A stretch of 64,000 bases of DNA from assembly GCA_034435675.1 (NCBI GenBank), contig DAOTWP010000382.1:1-64000 (forward strand), in the 5' to 3' direction. Source of the stretch: DAOTWP01 sp034435675 (GTDB lineage: Bacteria; Chloroflexota; Anaerolineae; Aggregatilineales; Phototrophicaceae). The notes below the pieces were generated by a model. It worked only from the letters and a program-made list of their open reading frames with translations, did no database searches and was not told the DNA's origin. A program made the translations under genes and the position numbers. Shown one piece after another: positions 50,085 through 58,991 of the stretch (within the stretch, counting starts at the first letter, position 1; each line of letters starts with the position of its first letter).

Positions 50085-50120
50085 TAAGTGTCTCCGGCAT
50101 CTTGCCGGGAGGAGATCACC

Positions 50121-50966
50121 ATGAAAAGCACTGGCATACTGCGCCACCCCAACTGGTGGATTGGCATGGTGCTGCTGGGGCTGCTGCTGCTCTTTGCCGC
50201 GCCGGTGCGCGCCGACACGGCATACTGGTCGGGTACATTGAATGCTGCTTCCCCTGTTGGCAACTTTATGACGCCGTTTTCGTTCGACACATGGTACGCC
50301 TGTCCTTACCATGCACAACCGTTGTTCGTGTCCAGCAGTGGCACCTACACCCTTAGCGGCGTGAGCACCTCGCCGTTTATGGACACGATCTTATATCTGT
50401 ATGAGGGGAGTTTTGACCCGTCGAATGGTCGCCATCACCTGATTGCCTTTGACGACGATTCCGCCGGCGACCTGCGCCCGCTGATTACCCATGTAATGCA
50501 AGCCAACGTCCAGTATTTTGCCGTGACCATTCCGTTCGGCTGTGGTTATGTGGGCACCTTCACGAACCAGATCACGGGACCGGGAATTGTGCATCTCGGA
50601 TATATAGGAGCTATTGGTGGTCCGCCGCCAGATAACCGGCTGAACTGGCAGTTTGGCGATGATCTGGCAGTGCTTTATGTGCAGCAGGACGCTGCAGGCA
50701 ATCCAGCGCTGCACATTTACTGCGTGAATGCAAACAGCGCGGGGGTGCTGGGGCTGGTTGTGACAAGCGCTGATCTTGCTGGCATCCCGGATCCACCTGC
50801 CCGGAACACGCTGGTGGCACAAAGCGCCGTGTGCGCTGTGTCTTTCTGGGTGCTGACGACCGGTGAATATCAGGTCAACATTCGAAACACAGCGGGCAAG
50901 GTGTTTGTCATCGTCATGCAGGATTTGGCGGGCAGCGGCATCTACCATCAACTGCTGGAACCCTGA
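50121..50966 (+). CDS. Secreted protein of unknown function
   Basis: 281 residues with a strong SD (GGAGGAG, 7 bases before ATG). Signal peptide MKSTGILRHPNWWIGMVLLG to RADT. The rest is a beta-rich domain with PPC-like features (FDTWYACPYHAQPLFVSSSG, MDTILYLYEGSFD, IAFDDDSAGDLRPLITHVM) and a second part ending TTGEYQVNIRNTAGKVFVIVMQDLAG. Cysteines in CPYH, FGCGY and IYCVN may form disulfides. No enzymatic motif. The CCGGCA/TGCCGG hairpin at 50094-50108 abuts the SD and could modulate translation. Confidence 0.75.
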   Translation: MKSTGILRHPNWWIGMVLLGLLLLFAAPVRADTAYWSGTLNAASPVGNFMTPFSFDTWYACPYHAQPLFVSSSGTYTLSGVSTSPFMDTILYLYEGSFDPSNGRHHLIAFDDDSAGDLRPLITHVMQANVQYFAVTIPFGCGYVGTFTNQITGPGIVHLGYIGAIGGPPPDNRLNWQFGDDLAVLYVQQDAAGNPALHIYCVNANSAGVLGLVVTSADLAGIPDPPARNTLVAQSAVCAVSFWVLTTGEYQVNIRNTAGKVFVIVMQDLAGSGIYHQLLEP

Positions 50967-51005
50967 CGGCGCAGGAAACGGCTTAACCCACCGCACACAA
51001 ACACA

Positions 51006-51033
51006 AACGCCCCGGTCAATGCGTCGGGGCGTT
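51006..51033. terminator. Bidirectional terminator
   Basis: AACGCCCCG (51006-51014) pairs with CGGGGCGTT (51025-51033), 9 bp with a 10-base loop, between the secreted protein gene and the convergent epimerase gene. TCGCTGTTG follows on the plus strand. Confidence 0.6.
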
Positions 51034-51068
51034 CGCTGTTGCGCAGCAGGGTTTGTGCCGCTTGCGGT

Positions 51069-52115
51069 TTAGAAGAAGACCTTCGCCAGCTTGAGCACGC
51101 CCTGACTCCAGGGGACACGATGTGTGACGCCGCTTTGCCCGCTGAAGTTGTTCAGGTTGGCAACATACCAGTCATAATTGCGGATCAGCGAGTCTTTGTT
51201 GGAGTATTTGGGAGTCCAGCCCAGCACCTTTTCCGCCTTTTCAATCGAGACAAACGATTCTTTCACCGCCGTTTCGTAAACCCAGGGATACAGCGGCGAC
51301 AGATTCAGCCGATCCAGAATGCGCAGCACCCACAGCGCGGGCGCAACGGGGACGGAAATGATGCGTTTGCCAAACCCGGCATGATCCAGCACTGCCTGAA
51401 AATCTGCCTTGAAGGTGCCGAACTCTTTCGCGCCGACGTTGAAGGTGTCATTTGCTTTTTCGGCGTCCAGTGTGGCGCTCAGGTAGATGGCGTCGCACAA
51501 GTCCTCAACGTCGAGATACTGGTAAGGATTGTCGCCTTTGCCGGGAATGGGGAAGTTCTTGCCATCTTTCGCCCAGTCATACAGCAGCGCGAACACGCCC
51601 AGCCGCTCCGGTCCGATGAACGACTTGGGGCGGATGATCGGCACACACAAACCCTTCGCGCGGTATTCAAGGCAGACTTCCTCCGCCATGATTTTCGCCT
51701 TGCCATACGGACCCACGCCGATGAGCTGGTCGGTTTCGTACAGCGGGTGATGATCAGGCACGCCGTAGACGGCGGTAGAGGAAACGTGGATGAAGCGCTG
51801 CGCGCCGTGCGCCGCTGCCGACTCCAGCACGGTGCGCGTTCCGTCAATGTCGGTGGAGTAGATGTCCGCCTCTTTGTACAGCGGCAGCGCTGCCGCCGTA
51901 TGGATAACGATGTCTACTCCCTGCATGGCGCGGTCAACATCGGCACGCAGGCGAATATCGCCGCGCACTTCCGTGATTTGCGGGCGTTCGGGATAATCAA
52001 ACGGCTGCAAGTCCAGCGAGACGACCCGCTGCCCCCGTGCCAGCAAATAGCGCGCCATGTTGATGCCGAGGAAGCCCGCCCCGCCGGTAATCAGATAGGT
52101 TTTGGTTTCTGCCAT
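51069..52115 (-). CDS. NAD-dependent epimerase/dehydratase (extended SDR)
   Basis: 348 residues from MAETKTYLITGGAGFLG, SD GAGAG; an ATG six codons earlier is poorer. Dinucleotide-binding TGGAGFLG, MQGVDIVIHTAA, the catalytic Thr/Ser strand FIHVSSTAVYG and YxxxK (YGKAK) are present, with IIRPKSFIGPERLG for the substrate part. This is the extended SDR group with epimerase and 3-beta-HSD members. It acts on a sugar nucleotide or related substrate. Two tandem CRP-type palindromes (52141-52173) precede it, so control by a CRP/FNR regulator is plausible. Confidence 0.9.
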   Translation of the reverse strand: MAETKTYLITGGAGFLGINMARYLLARGQRVVSLDLQPFDYPERPQITEVRGDIRLRADVDRAMQGVDIVIHTAAALPLYKEADIYSTDIDGTRTVLESAAAHGAQRFIHVSSTAVYGVPDHHPLYETDQLIGVGPYGKAKIMAEEVCLEYRAKGLCVPIIRPKSFIGPERLGVFALLYDWAKDGKNFPIPGKGDNPYQYLDVEDLCDAIYLSATLDAEKANDTFNVGAKEFGTFKADFQAVLDHAGFGKRIISVPVAPALWVLRILDRLNLSPLYPWVYETAVKESFVSIEKAEKVLGWTPKYSNKDSLIRNYDWYVANLNNFSGQSGVTHRVPWSQGVLKLAKVFF

Positions 52116-52140
52116 CAATGCTCTCTCAATCACCAGAATT

Positions 52141-52173
52141 TGTGATATCGCTCACAGTGTGATGTCGCTCACA
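52141..52173. promoter_or_regulatory. Two tandem CRP/FNR-type palindromes
   Basis: TGTGATATCGCTCACA (52141-52156) and TGTGATGTCGCTCACA (52158-52173) are each perfect TGTGA-N6-TCACA, differing by one base and repeated with a 17-base period. They end 26 bases before the epimerase start (minus strand). Confidence 0.55.
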
Positions 52174-52191
52174 GTGTAGCCCGGCTGCGTT

Positions 52192-53394
52192 CTAGCGGTC
52201 AATGCCGAGTCGCGGCAGTGCCAGCAGTCCTGCTGTGAGGATGACGCCGCCGATAACGCCAAATGCCAGCGGCAGCGAGCGCGTTGCCAGCGCGGCATAC
52301 AGCGGCGCCAGCAGCGCAACGAACAGGCTGAGCAGCATGTTCATCAACGAAAGCACGGTCGCACGGGTGGCGCTGGCAATCTGCGCATTCTGGACGGCGG
52401 ACACCAGCGGCGCGCGCAGATCGTTGGTTGCGTACAGCCACACAATCAACAGCCAACCGGACAACCCACCGGTCGTCAGCGCCAGCAGCAGGTACGCGGC
52501 GCCTGGCAGCAGGGTCAGCAGCCAGAATGCCCGCCGCCTGCCCAGCACCCGTTCAACCAGATAGGCGTAACGCTGAGCCAGCGCCGCGCCGAGGCTGCCC
52601 AGCGACAGGGCGAGCGCAATCGCAAACGGTGGCACCGCCCGTTCCGTGAGCGTTGGCGCGGCAAGCGTCGTCACCAGTGTGCCGGTGAACGGGGTGGTCA
52701 GCACCACCAGCAGCACCAGACGCCGCAGGGGGCGATTGCCGAGCAGTTCGCCCAGACCGGCACGGAAGATGGCGCGGCTGTTAGGGCGCTGCTGCCCCTG
52801 TGCGGGCTGCCACGGCGCAGGCGGTTCGCGCAGCGCCGCGCAGAGCAGCAAGCCAATCAACAATATGCCCGCCGTGAGCGCAATTGCCAGATCAAACCGT
52901 TCTGGGCTGAGGTCGCCCACAATGACCGCACCAACCAGCGGCGCAAGAAAAAAGGCAATTTGCCCGGCGCTGTGGTAGCGCCCCATCACCCGCTGCATGC
53001 TTCGCTCACGGGTCGTGGCATCGCCAGGCAGGCTGTCATAGATCAGCGCCTCCGCCGCGCCGGACATGCACGCGAACCCGGCTCCGGTGAACAGCGCAAC
53101 CAGCAGGTACAACGCATAACTGCGGCTGAACAGAAACAGCAGTTCGCCGCAGCATAACAAGCCCACACCTGCTGCCAGTGACCAGCGCCGTCCGGCACGA
53201 TCAGCCAGCACCCCGGTGGGCACTTCAAATAGAAACACTGCTGCCGTGACCAGCGACTCAATCGTGCTGATTTGCAGCAGCGACAAGCCGCGACTGCCCA
53301 ACAGCAGCGCGTAAACATGGATGTACAGGTGAAAGCGGGTGCAAAAGTAAATCGCGGTCACAACCGGGATATTGCGCTGCGTCAGCGGCTGCAT
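52192..53394 (-). CDS. MFS transporter (12 TM)
   Basis: 400 residues starting MQPLTQRNIP, with GAGG upstream. Twelve hydrophobic segments; motif A between helices 2 and 3 reads GVLADRAGRRWSLAAG and helix 1 has IYFCTRFHLYIHVYALLLG. A drug-efflux or sugar-type exporter of the DHA or related families. The substrate is unknown. It ends 18 bases before the palindromes of the epimerase gene on the same strand, so the two might be one transcript with internal control. Confidence 0.9.
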   Translation of the reverse strand: MQPLTQRNIPVVTAIYFCTRFHLYIHVYALLLGSRGLSLLQISTIESLVTAAVFLFEVPTGVLADRAGRRWSLAAGVGLLCCGELLFLFSRSYALYLLVALFTGAGFACMSGAAEALIYDSLPGDATTRERSMQRVMGRYHSAGQIAFFLAPLVGAVIVGDLSPERFDLAIALTAGILLIGLLLCAALREPPAPWQPAQGQQRPNSRAIFRAGLGELLGNRPLRRLVLLVVLTTPFTGTLVTTLAAPTLTERAVPPFAIALALSLGSLGAALAQRYAYLVERVLGRRRAFWLLTLLPGAAYLLLALTTGGLSGWLLIVWLYATNDLRAPLVSAVQNAQIASATRATVLSLMNMLLSLFVALLAPLYAALATRSLPLAFGVIGGVILTAGLLALPRLGIDR

Positions 53395-53900
53395 CAAAGC
53401 ACCTCAAGAATTGAGCTGTTGTCAGGTTTTGGGCAGTGCCAGCGCCAGAATCAATACAACGCCGCATGCGGTATGCCCTGCGACGTTTGCGACGTTCTAG
53501 CGAACTGGCAAACGGAACGACGAACGCCCCGGTCAATCCATCGTGACCGGCACGGTCAGGGGTATCCCTGCTGCATAGGGTATCCTTATGCGCGGAAGCT
53601 GCTGCCTGCCATGGGGCAATTCCTGTGGGTGCTAAAACTCATGGAGCTGACTATAGCACAGTCCCCTGCCTTCCACCAACCCTGGGCAAGTTTCGTAGGG
53701 ACAAACTGCCCCGGAACCCGGCTGCACGCTCCGCGCAGGTTTAATAATCTGGCACAGCAGGGCAGCATTACGTCCGTGTTTTACGCTACAATAGCGTGAG
53801 CGCCTGGTAGCAATCCATGCCGCAATAGAGCAAATTGCGGATCAAGCGTGTCAACCCATTCGGTTCTGCAAATGGTTCAAGCCGTTGGAGTCTGTTAAGG
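53395..53900. other. Gene-free divergent region
   Basis: 506 bases between the divergent MFS and HSP90 genes; no frame with an SD is seen. It has CCGGTCA/TGACCGG (53529-53550), a tandem GGGGTATCC/AGGGTATCC, ACGCTA-CAA-TAGCGT containing TACAAT (53787-53792, a possible -10), and CCGCAAT/ATTGCGG (53820-53840) in the leader. These may be promoter and leader structures of the HSP90 operon. Confidence 0.5.
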
Positions 53901-55742
53901 ATGAGTGAGACCGACCACGCCAAACGCCCCTTTAAGCTGCATTTGCCGGGCTTGCTGAAAGTTTTGGCAGAACACCTGTATTCGACCAAGAAAGTCGCCC
54001 TGCGTGAGTTGATCCAGAATGCGCACGACAGCTGCATCCGCCGCAGTGTGGAAGCGGTTGACCCGCGCTACCGCCCCCGGATTCATATCTCTGTGGATCG
54101 GGAACGACAACTGTTGATTATCGAAGATAACGGCTCTGGCCTGACGGCAGAGGACATTGACGACTACCTGTCCACCATCGGGCGCAGCTACACCCGCGAA
54201 TTGACCGAAAGGCTTTCGATTCTGTCGCCGGACAAAGCCTCCGAATTAATCGGGCAGTTTGGGCTGGGCTTCCTCAGCGCCTTTTTGATCGCGCAGGAAG
54301 TCACGCTGATCACCCGTTCCTACAAACCCGGCAGCAGCGCCGTGTGCTGGCGTTCCGGCGGGGATGAGTATTATGAAGTGACCCCAGCAGAAAAAGAGAC
54401 CCCCGGCACGCGGCTGGAAATTGTCATCAAACCGAGCGCTTCTTTTCTATTTCAGGAACAGGTGCTGCAAGAAACCGTGCGCCAGTATGCCGACTTCCTG
54501 CCGATCCCGATTATGATTGGCACGGACCCGATGCCGGTCAACCTGATGACCCCACCCTGGGAAGCAGCAGACCCGCAAAAAGCGGCGCTGGAATACATCG
54601 AGCGCGTGTTCAATACCCAGCCGATCAGCGTGATTGCCCTGCACGACCAGACGATTGATCTGGGGCACGACACGATGCTCATCCCGCTGAACGGTTTTCT
54701 ATTTGTGCCGCCGCGCTCTGTCGCGTCGGTCCGCGAGTTTGGCGACCTGATTATTTACATCAAGCGCATGTTCATCCGTGACCGCGAACGCGACCTGCTG
54801 CCACCCTGGGCACGGTTTGTGCGCGGTGTTATTGACTGCCCCTATTTACAACCGACGGCATCCCGTGAGGGCATTCATCAGGACGATACCTTCCTGTTTG
54901 TGCAGCAGGCAGTCGAAATGCAGCTTGTCGAGGCGCTTAACCGTATCGCGCAGGAGGACCCGCAGACGTGGAAACGGATTGTGCGCGGGCATACGGATGT
55001 GATTACCGGCTGGGCAGTCACCGATAACACGTTCTTCGAGCGTGTGGCACCAATCATCACGTTCCGCACAACACGCGGCATGCTCAGCCTGCCGGAATAC
55101 CTGGCGCTGACCAGCGGTACATTGTATTACGTCACGCGCGAACTGGGCAGCCTGCAAGAACAACTGCTTGCCGAAGGGCACGATGTACCGGTGATTGATG
55201 CGTCATGGTTTGCCGTGCCCGCGTTCCTCAAGAAGTTTGCTGCATGGCGCGGGGATATCAAACTGGTGCAGTTGGATGGCGAGTCGAAACAGCTTCTGCG
55301 TCCAATTTCCGAAGACGATTATTTGGATATCCTGGACTTCTTTCGCCGGCAGGGCATTCGCGCGCGGATTGCGCACTTCAAGCCGGCTGCCGTGCCCGCG
55401 CTGATCTACTACCCGCAGGATGCCGAGTTCATCATCGAAACGCGCGAGGCGCTGGACGCCGGGGAACTGCCCGGTCCGCTCGCCGGTTTGGTCAGCGATT
55501 ATCTTGAGGAGATGCAGACCGGCGCAGATGACCTCAAAGGCACGCTCTATCTGAACGCTGCCTGTTCGCTGGTGCGTGGGCTGGCGGAAAACCCGCCTGC
55601 ACCAGTGCTGCGCGACGCGGCACTGACCCTGATCTATCAGGTCGCGCGACTGTTTAGCGGGCGTACCCTGACCGCCGGGGATGCGGCGCAAGCGTTCCGC
55701 GAGAGTGTGCGCGCGCTGGAACAACTGGTGCAGGGCAGGTAA
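53901..55742 (+). CDS. HSP90-family chaperone (HtpG-like)
   Basis: 613 residues from MSETDHAKRP; GGAG lies 10 bases upstream. The GHKL ATPase has E36 and N40/D43 (RELIQNAHDS), D76-N-G-S-G and G118-Q-F-G-L-G. The middle domain has YIKRMFIRDRERDLLPPWARFVRG and the catalytic Arg R322 (ASREG). The end (TLYLNAACSLVRGLAEN, LIYQVARLFSGRTL) fits the dimerisation domain. So all three HSP90 domains are present, but the sequence diverges in lengths and loops from canonical HtpG. It forms an operon with two paralogous helical proteins, the first 3 bases downstream, that could be dedicated partners. Confidence 0.9.
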   Translation: MSETDHAKRPFKLHLPGLLKVLAEHLYSTKKVALRELIQNAHDSCIRRSVEAVDPRYRPRIHISVDRERQLLIIEDNGSGLTAEDIDDYLSTIGRSYTRELTERLSILSPDKASELIGQFGLGFLSAFLIAQEVTLITRSYKPGSSAVCWRSGGDEYYEVTPAEKETPGTRLEIVIKPSASFLFQEQVLQETVRQYADFLPIPIMIGTDPMPVNLMTPPWEAADPQKAALEYIERVFNTQPISVIALHDQTIDLGHDTMLIPLNGFLFVPPRSVASVREFGDLIIYIKRMFIRDRERDLLPPWARFVRGVIDCPYLQPTASREGIHQDDTFLFVQQAVEMQLVEALNRIAQEDPQTWKRIVRGHTDVITGWAVTDNTFFERVAPIITFRTTRGMLSLPEYLALTSGTLYYVTRELGSLQEQLLAEGHDVPVIDASWFAVPAFLKKFAAWRGDIKLVQLDGESKQLLRPISEDDYLDILDFFRRQGIRARIAHFKPAAVPALIYYPQDAEFIIETREALDAGELPGPLAGLVSDYLEEMQTGADDLKGTLYLNAACSLVRGLAENPPAPVLRDAALTLIYQVARLFSGRTLTAGDAAQAFRESVRALEQLVQGR

Positions 55743-55745
55743 GCG

Positions 55746-56816
55746 ATGGATGTCGATCTGTGGGGTTGGTTTGATGGCATCTACTGGGAAGCCATACGCA
55801 GCGGTCAGCGAGAACGGCGGCAGTTAGTAGATATGTTTTATCGGGCGCGCGATTACCTCGAGACCAATCCGCAGCAGGCGCTGGCGTTTTTGCAGCAGGG
55901 GCGCGACCTTGCCCGACTGCTATCTGAACCCTGTGTTGCCCTGTTTTACGATTACTGGATCAGTGAAACCTATCTGTTCTATCTGGATGATGTCAGGCAG
56001 GGCATGGATCACGCCATCAGGGCATCCGTGGCGGCAAGCAAGCCAGCATACCAGCACTGCCCGGTGCGCGCGCGGGTCTACCGCGTACTGGTGGATGCTT
56101 ACATGATTCGCGACCCAGTGGGTTATGTCCAGCAGATTGAGGAGACCACCGCGTTTATGGAGCGCGAAATTCCGCTGGATGATGACACGCGCTACCTGCT
56201 GCAAGCCCGGCGGGTCGGGCTGGCGTTCGCGTTTGACCGGCTGGAAGATGCCACCGAACAAGCGCTGCGTTTCCTGGCGCTGTGTGACGGCAGCCTGTTC
56301 CAGCAGGCATCTGCCTATGCCATGTTGTGCCGCTTTGCCTATCTGCGCGGAGACCTGGCGGCGGCGCAGGGCTATGCTGACGATGGCGAACGCAGTGCGC
56401 GGCTGACAGATCGTAAAGGCTCGCTGGCGTCGCTGCTGGCGTGGCAGGCGCTGCTGGCGTTGAAGCGTGGCGCAACGGAAGAGGCTGCGGGACTTCAGCG
56501 GCAGGCAGTGGCGCGCGCTGCGGCGCTGGGGCGCAAACCGTACACCGCCTACTATGACGCCATGTGCGATTATTATGAACTGACCGGCGCAGTCGATCAG
56601 GCGCTGGCGCTGCGCGAGCAGGAACTGGCAGATGCCATCAACAGTGGCAGCCCGCACAGCGAATGCGAGTGCCGCCTGAAGTGCTGCAAGCTGTTCCAGC
56701 GCAGTGGTCAGCAGGCGGCATTTGCCGAAGCACTGGCGCAGGCACGCGAAGCGGCAAAGCAGCTGCTTGCCCCGGCACATTTTCTGGGCAAGCTGGACGG
56801 GCTGCTGCAAGCCTGA
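55746..56816 (+). CDS. HSP90-operon helical-repeat protein 1
   Basis: 356 residues, 3 bases after the HSP90 stop. Starts MDVDLWGWFDGIYWEAIRSG. The sequence is almost all helices in TPR-like pairs: VDMFYRARDYLETNPQQALAF, YLFYLDDVRQGMDHAIRA, LFQQASAYAMLCRFAYLRGD and GAVDQALALREQELADAIN. Conserved with its neighbour are LDDDTRYLLQARR and KPAYxxCPVRxRVYR. No catalytic motif. It likely binds clients or HSP90. Roughly half its residues match the second copy. Confidence 0.8.
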   Translation: MDVDLWGWFDGIYWEAIRSGQRERRQLVDMFYRARDYLETNPQQALAFLQQGRDLARLLSEPCVALFYDYWISETYLFYLDDVRQGMDHAIRASVAASKPAYQHCPVRARVYRVLVDAYMIRDPVGYVQQIEETTAFMEREIPLDDDTRYLLQARRVGLAFAFDRLEDATEQALRFLALCDGSLFQQASAYAMLCRFAYLRGDLAAAQGYADDGERSARLTDRKGSLASLLAWQALLALKRGATEEAAGLQRQAVARAAALGRKPYTAYYDAMCDYYELTGAVDQALALREQELADAINSGSPHSECECRLKCCKLFQRSGQQAAFAEALAQAREAAKQLLAPAHFLGKLDGLLQA

Positions 56817-56912
56817 ATGCTGCACAGGTGCTTTGGCAATGTGCGCCACCGCATGCAGCGACATGCTGCCGACTACGCCATGTTTATGCCGCGCAGCATA
56901 TTTCGAAAACCC

Positions 56913-56933
56913 GGACGGCTGCGCCAGCCGTCC
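56913..56933 (+). promoter_or_regulatory. 9-bp hairpin before the second helical-repeat gene
   Basis: GGACGGCTG (56913-56921), loop CGC, CAGCCGTCC (56925-56933). It ends 18 bases before the start codon of the second paralog. Lacking a U-tract, it is more likely an mRNA-stability or translation-modulating element than a terminator. Confidence 0.45.
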
Positions 56934-56951
56934 CTGGACACATTGTGATCT

Positions 56952-58013
56952 ATGGATGCTGATCTGTGGGGCTGGTTTGACCGCTTCTACTGGGAAGCGT
57001 GGCGTGCGGGGGATCTCGAACGCCTGAAACTTGTGGAACTATACCACCACGCCTGGGATTACATGGAAACCGATCCCAAACGTGCGGTAGGGTATCTGGA
57101 ACAGGGTAGAGCAGCCGCGCAGCGTCTAGCGGAATACTGCTGGGTGCTGTTCTTTGATTACTGGCTGGCAGAAACCCACCTGTTTTACCTGGACGATCTT
57201 AAAGAAGGTATGGACCGCGCAGTGCGCACAGCCGTGGAGGCGCGCAAACCAGCTTATGAATCCTGCCCGGTGCGCGGGCGGGTCTATCGTATTCTGGTGG
57301 ATGCCTACATGGCGCGTGACCCGATTGGGTATCTGGACAAAATCCGCGAAACCAGCGCTTACATGGAGCAGCACCTGCCGCTGGATGACGATACGCGCTA
57401 TCTGCTGCAAGCACGCCGGGCACGGCTGGCGCAGATTCTCGATGATCCGGAAACCGCCAATGCCGAAGCCTTGCGCTTTCTGGCAATCAGCGAACACAGC
57501 GATTTCCAGCAAACCTACGCTTACAGCCTGCTGGCGGAATTTGCCTACCAGCGCGGCGACCTGTCTCTGGCGCTGAAGTATGCCCAGGATGGAGAACAGT
57601 GCGCCCTGCGTAGTGACCGCCGGGCATCGCTGGCGGCGCTGCTGGCATGGCAGGCGCTGCTGCTGTATCGCCTGGGCGATACCGCCACCGCCGCCAGCAG
57701 GCAGCGGCAGGCAGAGGCACGCTGCGCCACGCTGGGCATCATCCCCTACGAGACGTACTACGATGCCATCTGCGAATATTATGAACAGAGCGGCAAACCG
57801 GATACCGCATTGGCACTGCGCGGGCAGCAGCTTAAGGAGGCGCAGCAGGCGGGCAGCGCCTTTAGCATTTGCGAATGCCTGCTGGAACGCTGCAAGCTGT
57901 TCAAACGCACGGGGCAGACAGAGGCGCTGGCGCGTGAATTAGCCGCCGCACGCGCGGCAGCAGCGCAGCTCCTGGCACCCGACTACTACCTGAAGAAGCT
58001 CGACGCACTGTGA
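56952..58013 (+). CDS. HSP90-operon helical-repeat protein 2 (paralog)
   Basis: 353 residues, starts MDADLWGWFDRFYWEAWRAG. It aligns end to end with the preceding protein (for example YMETDPKRAVGYLEQGR, FYLDDLKEGMDRAVRT and LDDDTRYLLQARRARLAQ), so it arose by tandem duplication. All-helical TPR-like, no signal peptide or membrane helix. The gap from protein 1 is 135 bases with a strong hairpin, so expression may differ between the two. Function unknown, probably related to the HSP90 protein upstream. Confidence 0.8.
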   Translation: MDADLWGWFDRFYWEAWRAGDLERLKLVELYHHAWDYMETDPKRAVGYLEQGRAAAQRLAEYCWVLFFDYWLAETHLFYLDDLKEGMDRAVRTAVEARKPAYESCPVRGRVYRILVDAYMARDPIGYLDKIRETSAYMEQHLPLDDDTRYLLQARRARLAQILDDPETANAEALRFLAISEHSDFQQTYAYSLLAEFAYQRGDLSLALKYAQDGEQCALRSDRRASLAALLAWQALLLYRLGDTATAASRQRQAEARCATLGIIPYETYYDAICEYYEQSGKPDTALALRGQQLKEAQQAGSAFSICECLLERCKLFKRTGQTEALARELAAARAAAAQLLAPDYYLKKLDAL

Positions 58014-58024
58014 AATGGCAAACC

Positions 58025-58786
58025 CTATGCTGGCGCGGCAGGACGCTTGCTTTTGAGGATGTCTAATAACAGCGTAACGTTGACCAGCACGACAAGCGGC
58101 ACGCGCTGCCACACCACACCATCGGACGCCAGCAGCACAAGCTGGCGCTGCTCGATGCCGTACCCACCAAACTGCTCCCATGCAAGTGTGCTGCCACTCT
58201 CGTTATGGTGCAGTCCGCTGGCACTGAGCAGCAGCCCACCGCCAAATGCCACCTGTTCGCCGCGGGCGATACGCGCGCCAACCTGCGGCGTGAGCGCCTG
58301 ATTGATCTGCGCTTCCAGCCGTGGACCGAGGTCTTCCACGCGGCGGTAAACGCTGTCCAGCACGATGGTTTCGTCGCGTTCGGTAATCAGCGTGATGCGG
58401 AATACAGTGCGGCGCAGAATGCCGCCATATACCAGCCGTTCGGCGCGCTGGTGTATGCTGCGGATTTCTGTGTAGTGCAAAAACACCACCGCCGAACCCT
58501 CACGATAGCTGAAGCCGTGCTCGTACAGCACCACCTCACGATTCCACGTGTGCAGCACATACCAGCCAACCAGCAGCCCGACGACGCCCATCACCGCCAC
58601 CGTCACCGGCGCGGCAATGGTCGCCTCCACATTCCACAGCGCCACCGTCAGCACAAAGCCCACCAGCAGGAAAAAGACACCTCCTCGCGCCAGCCGCAGC
58701 GCACGATTGCTCAGATAAGATGCCAGCGCATTGCCCAGCACGGGATCGGCTTCAAGTACAAGGGGTTCAATCGGGTTATCTGCCAT
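58025..58786 (-). CDS. Membrane protein with PH-like C-terminal region
   Basis: 253 residues. Two hydrophobic helices (about 34-52 and 57-79) follow a polar start that includes LEADPVLGNALASYLSNRALRL. The rest is beta-rich: VVLYEHGFSYREGSAVVFLHYTEIRSIHQRAERL, then RITLITERDETIVLDSVYRRVEDLGPRLEAQINQAL. The pattern of strands closed by a helix resembles bacterial PH domains. It ends with a hydrophobic strand and KRPAAPA. No known function. It converges with the helical-protein gene (11-base gap). Confidence 0.7.
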   Translation of the reverse strand: MADNPIEPLVLEADPVLGNALASYLSNRALRLARGGVFFLLVGFVLTVALWNVEATIAAPVTVAVMGVVGLLVGWYVLHTWNREVVLYEHGFSYREGSAVVFLHYTEIRSIHQRAERLVYGGILRRTVFRITLITERDETIVLDSVYRRVEDLGPRLEAQINQALTPQVGARIARGEQVAFGGGLLLSASGLHHNESGSTLAWEQFGGYGIEQRQLVLLASDGVVWQRVPLVVLVNVTLLLDILKSKRPAAPA

Positions 58787-58991
58787 GCCACACGCCGCTA
58801 TCCCTGATCGGTATCATTCCTGCTGATTGTAGCAGACCCACCCCACGTAGCAACCGGGCAGCCCCAGCAAATATAGCCATCATGGGCACCAGCAGGCGGA
58901 ATTGACCGCGCCGAGGCAGTCACTTTGCGCGCGGGACTCGAAAGCGTGTTAGAATGCCTTAACGATTGGCATACACGGAGGGAGGATCGTT

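Noticed and set aside
51006..51020. 15-base sequence AACGCCCCGGTCAAT shared with 53524-53538
   Set aside because: Only 15 bases agree; one or two such matches are expected by chance, and neither has a common context.
53272..53799. 175-codon open frame between the MFS and HSP90 genes
   Set aside because: It overlaps the MFS start antisense, has no SD, and the sequence is not protein-like.
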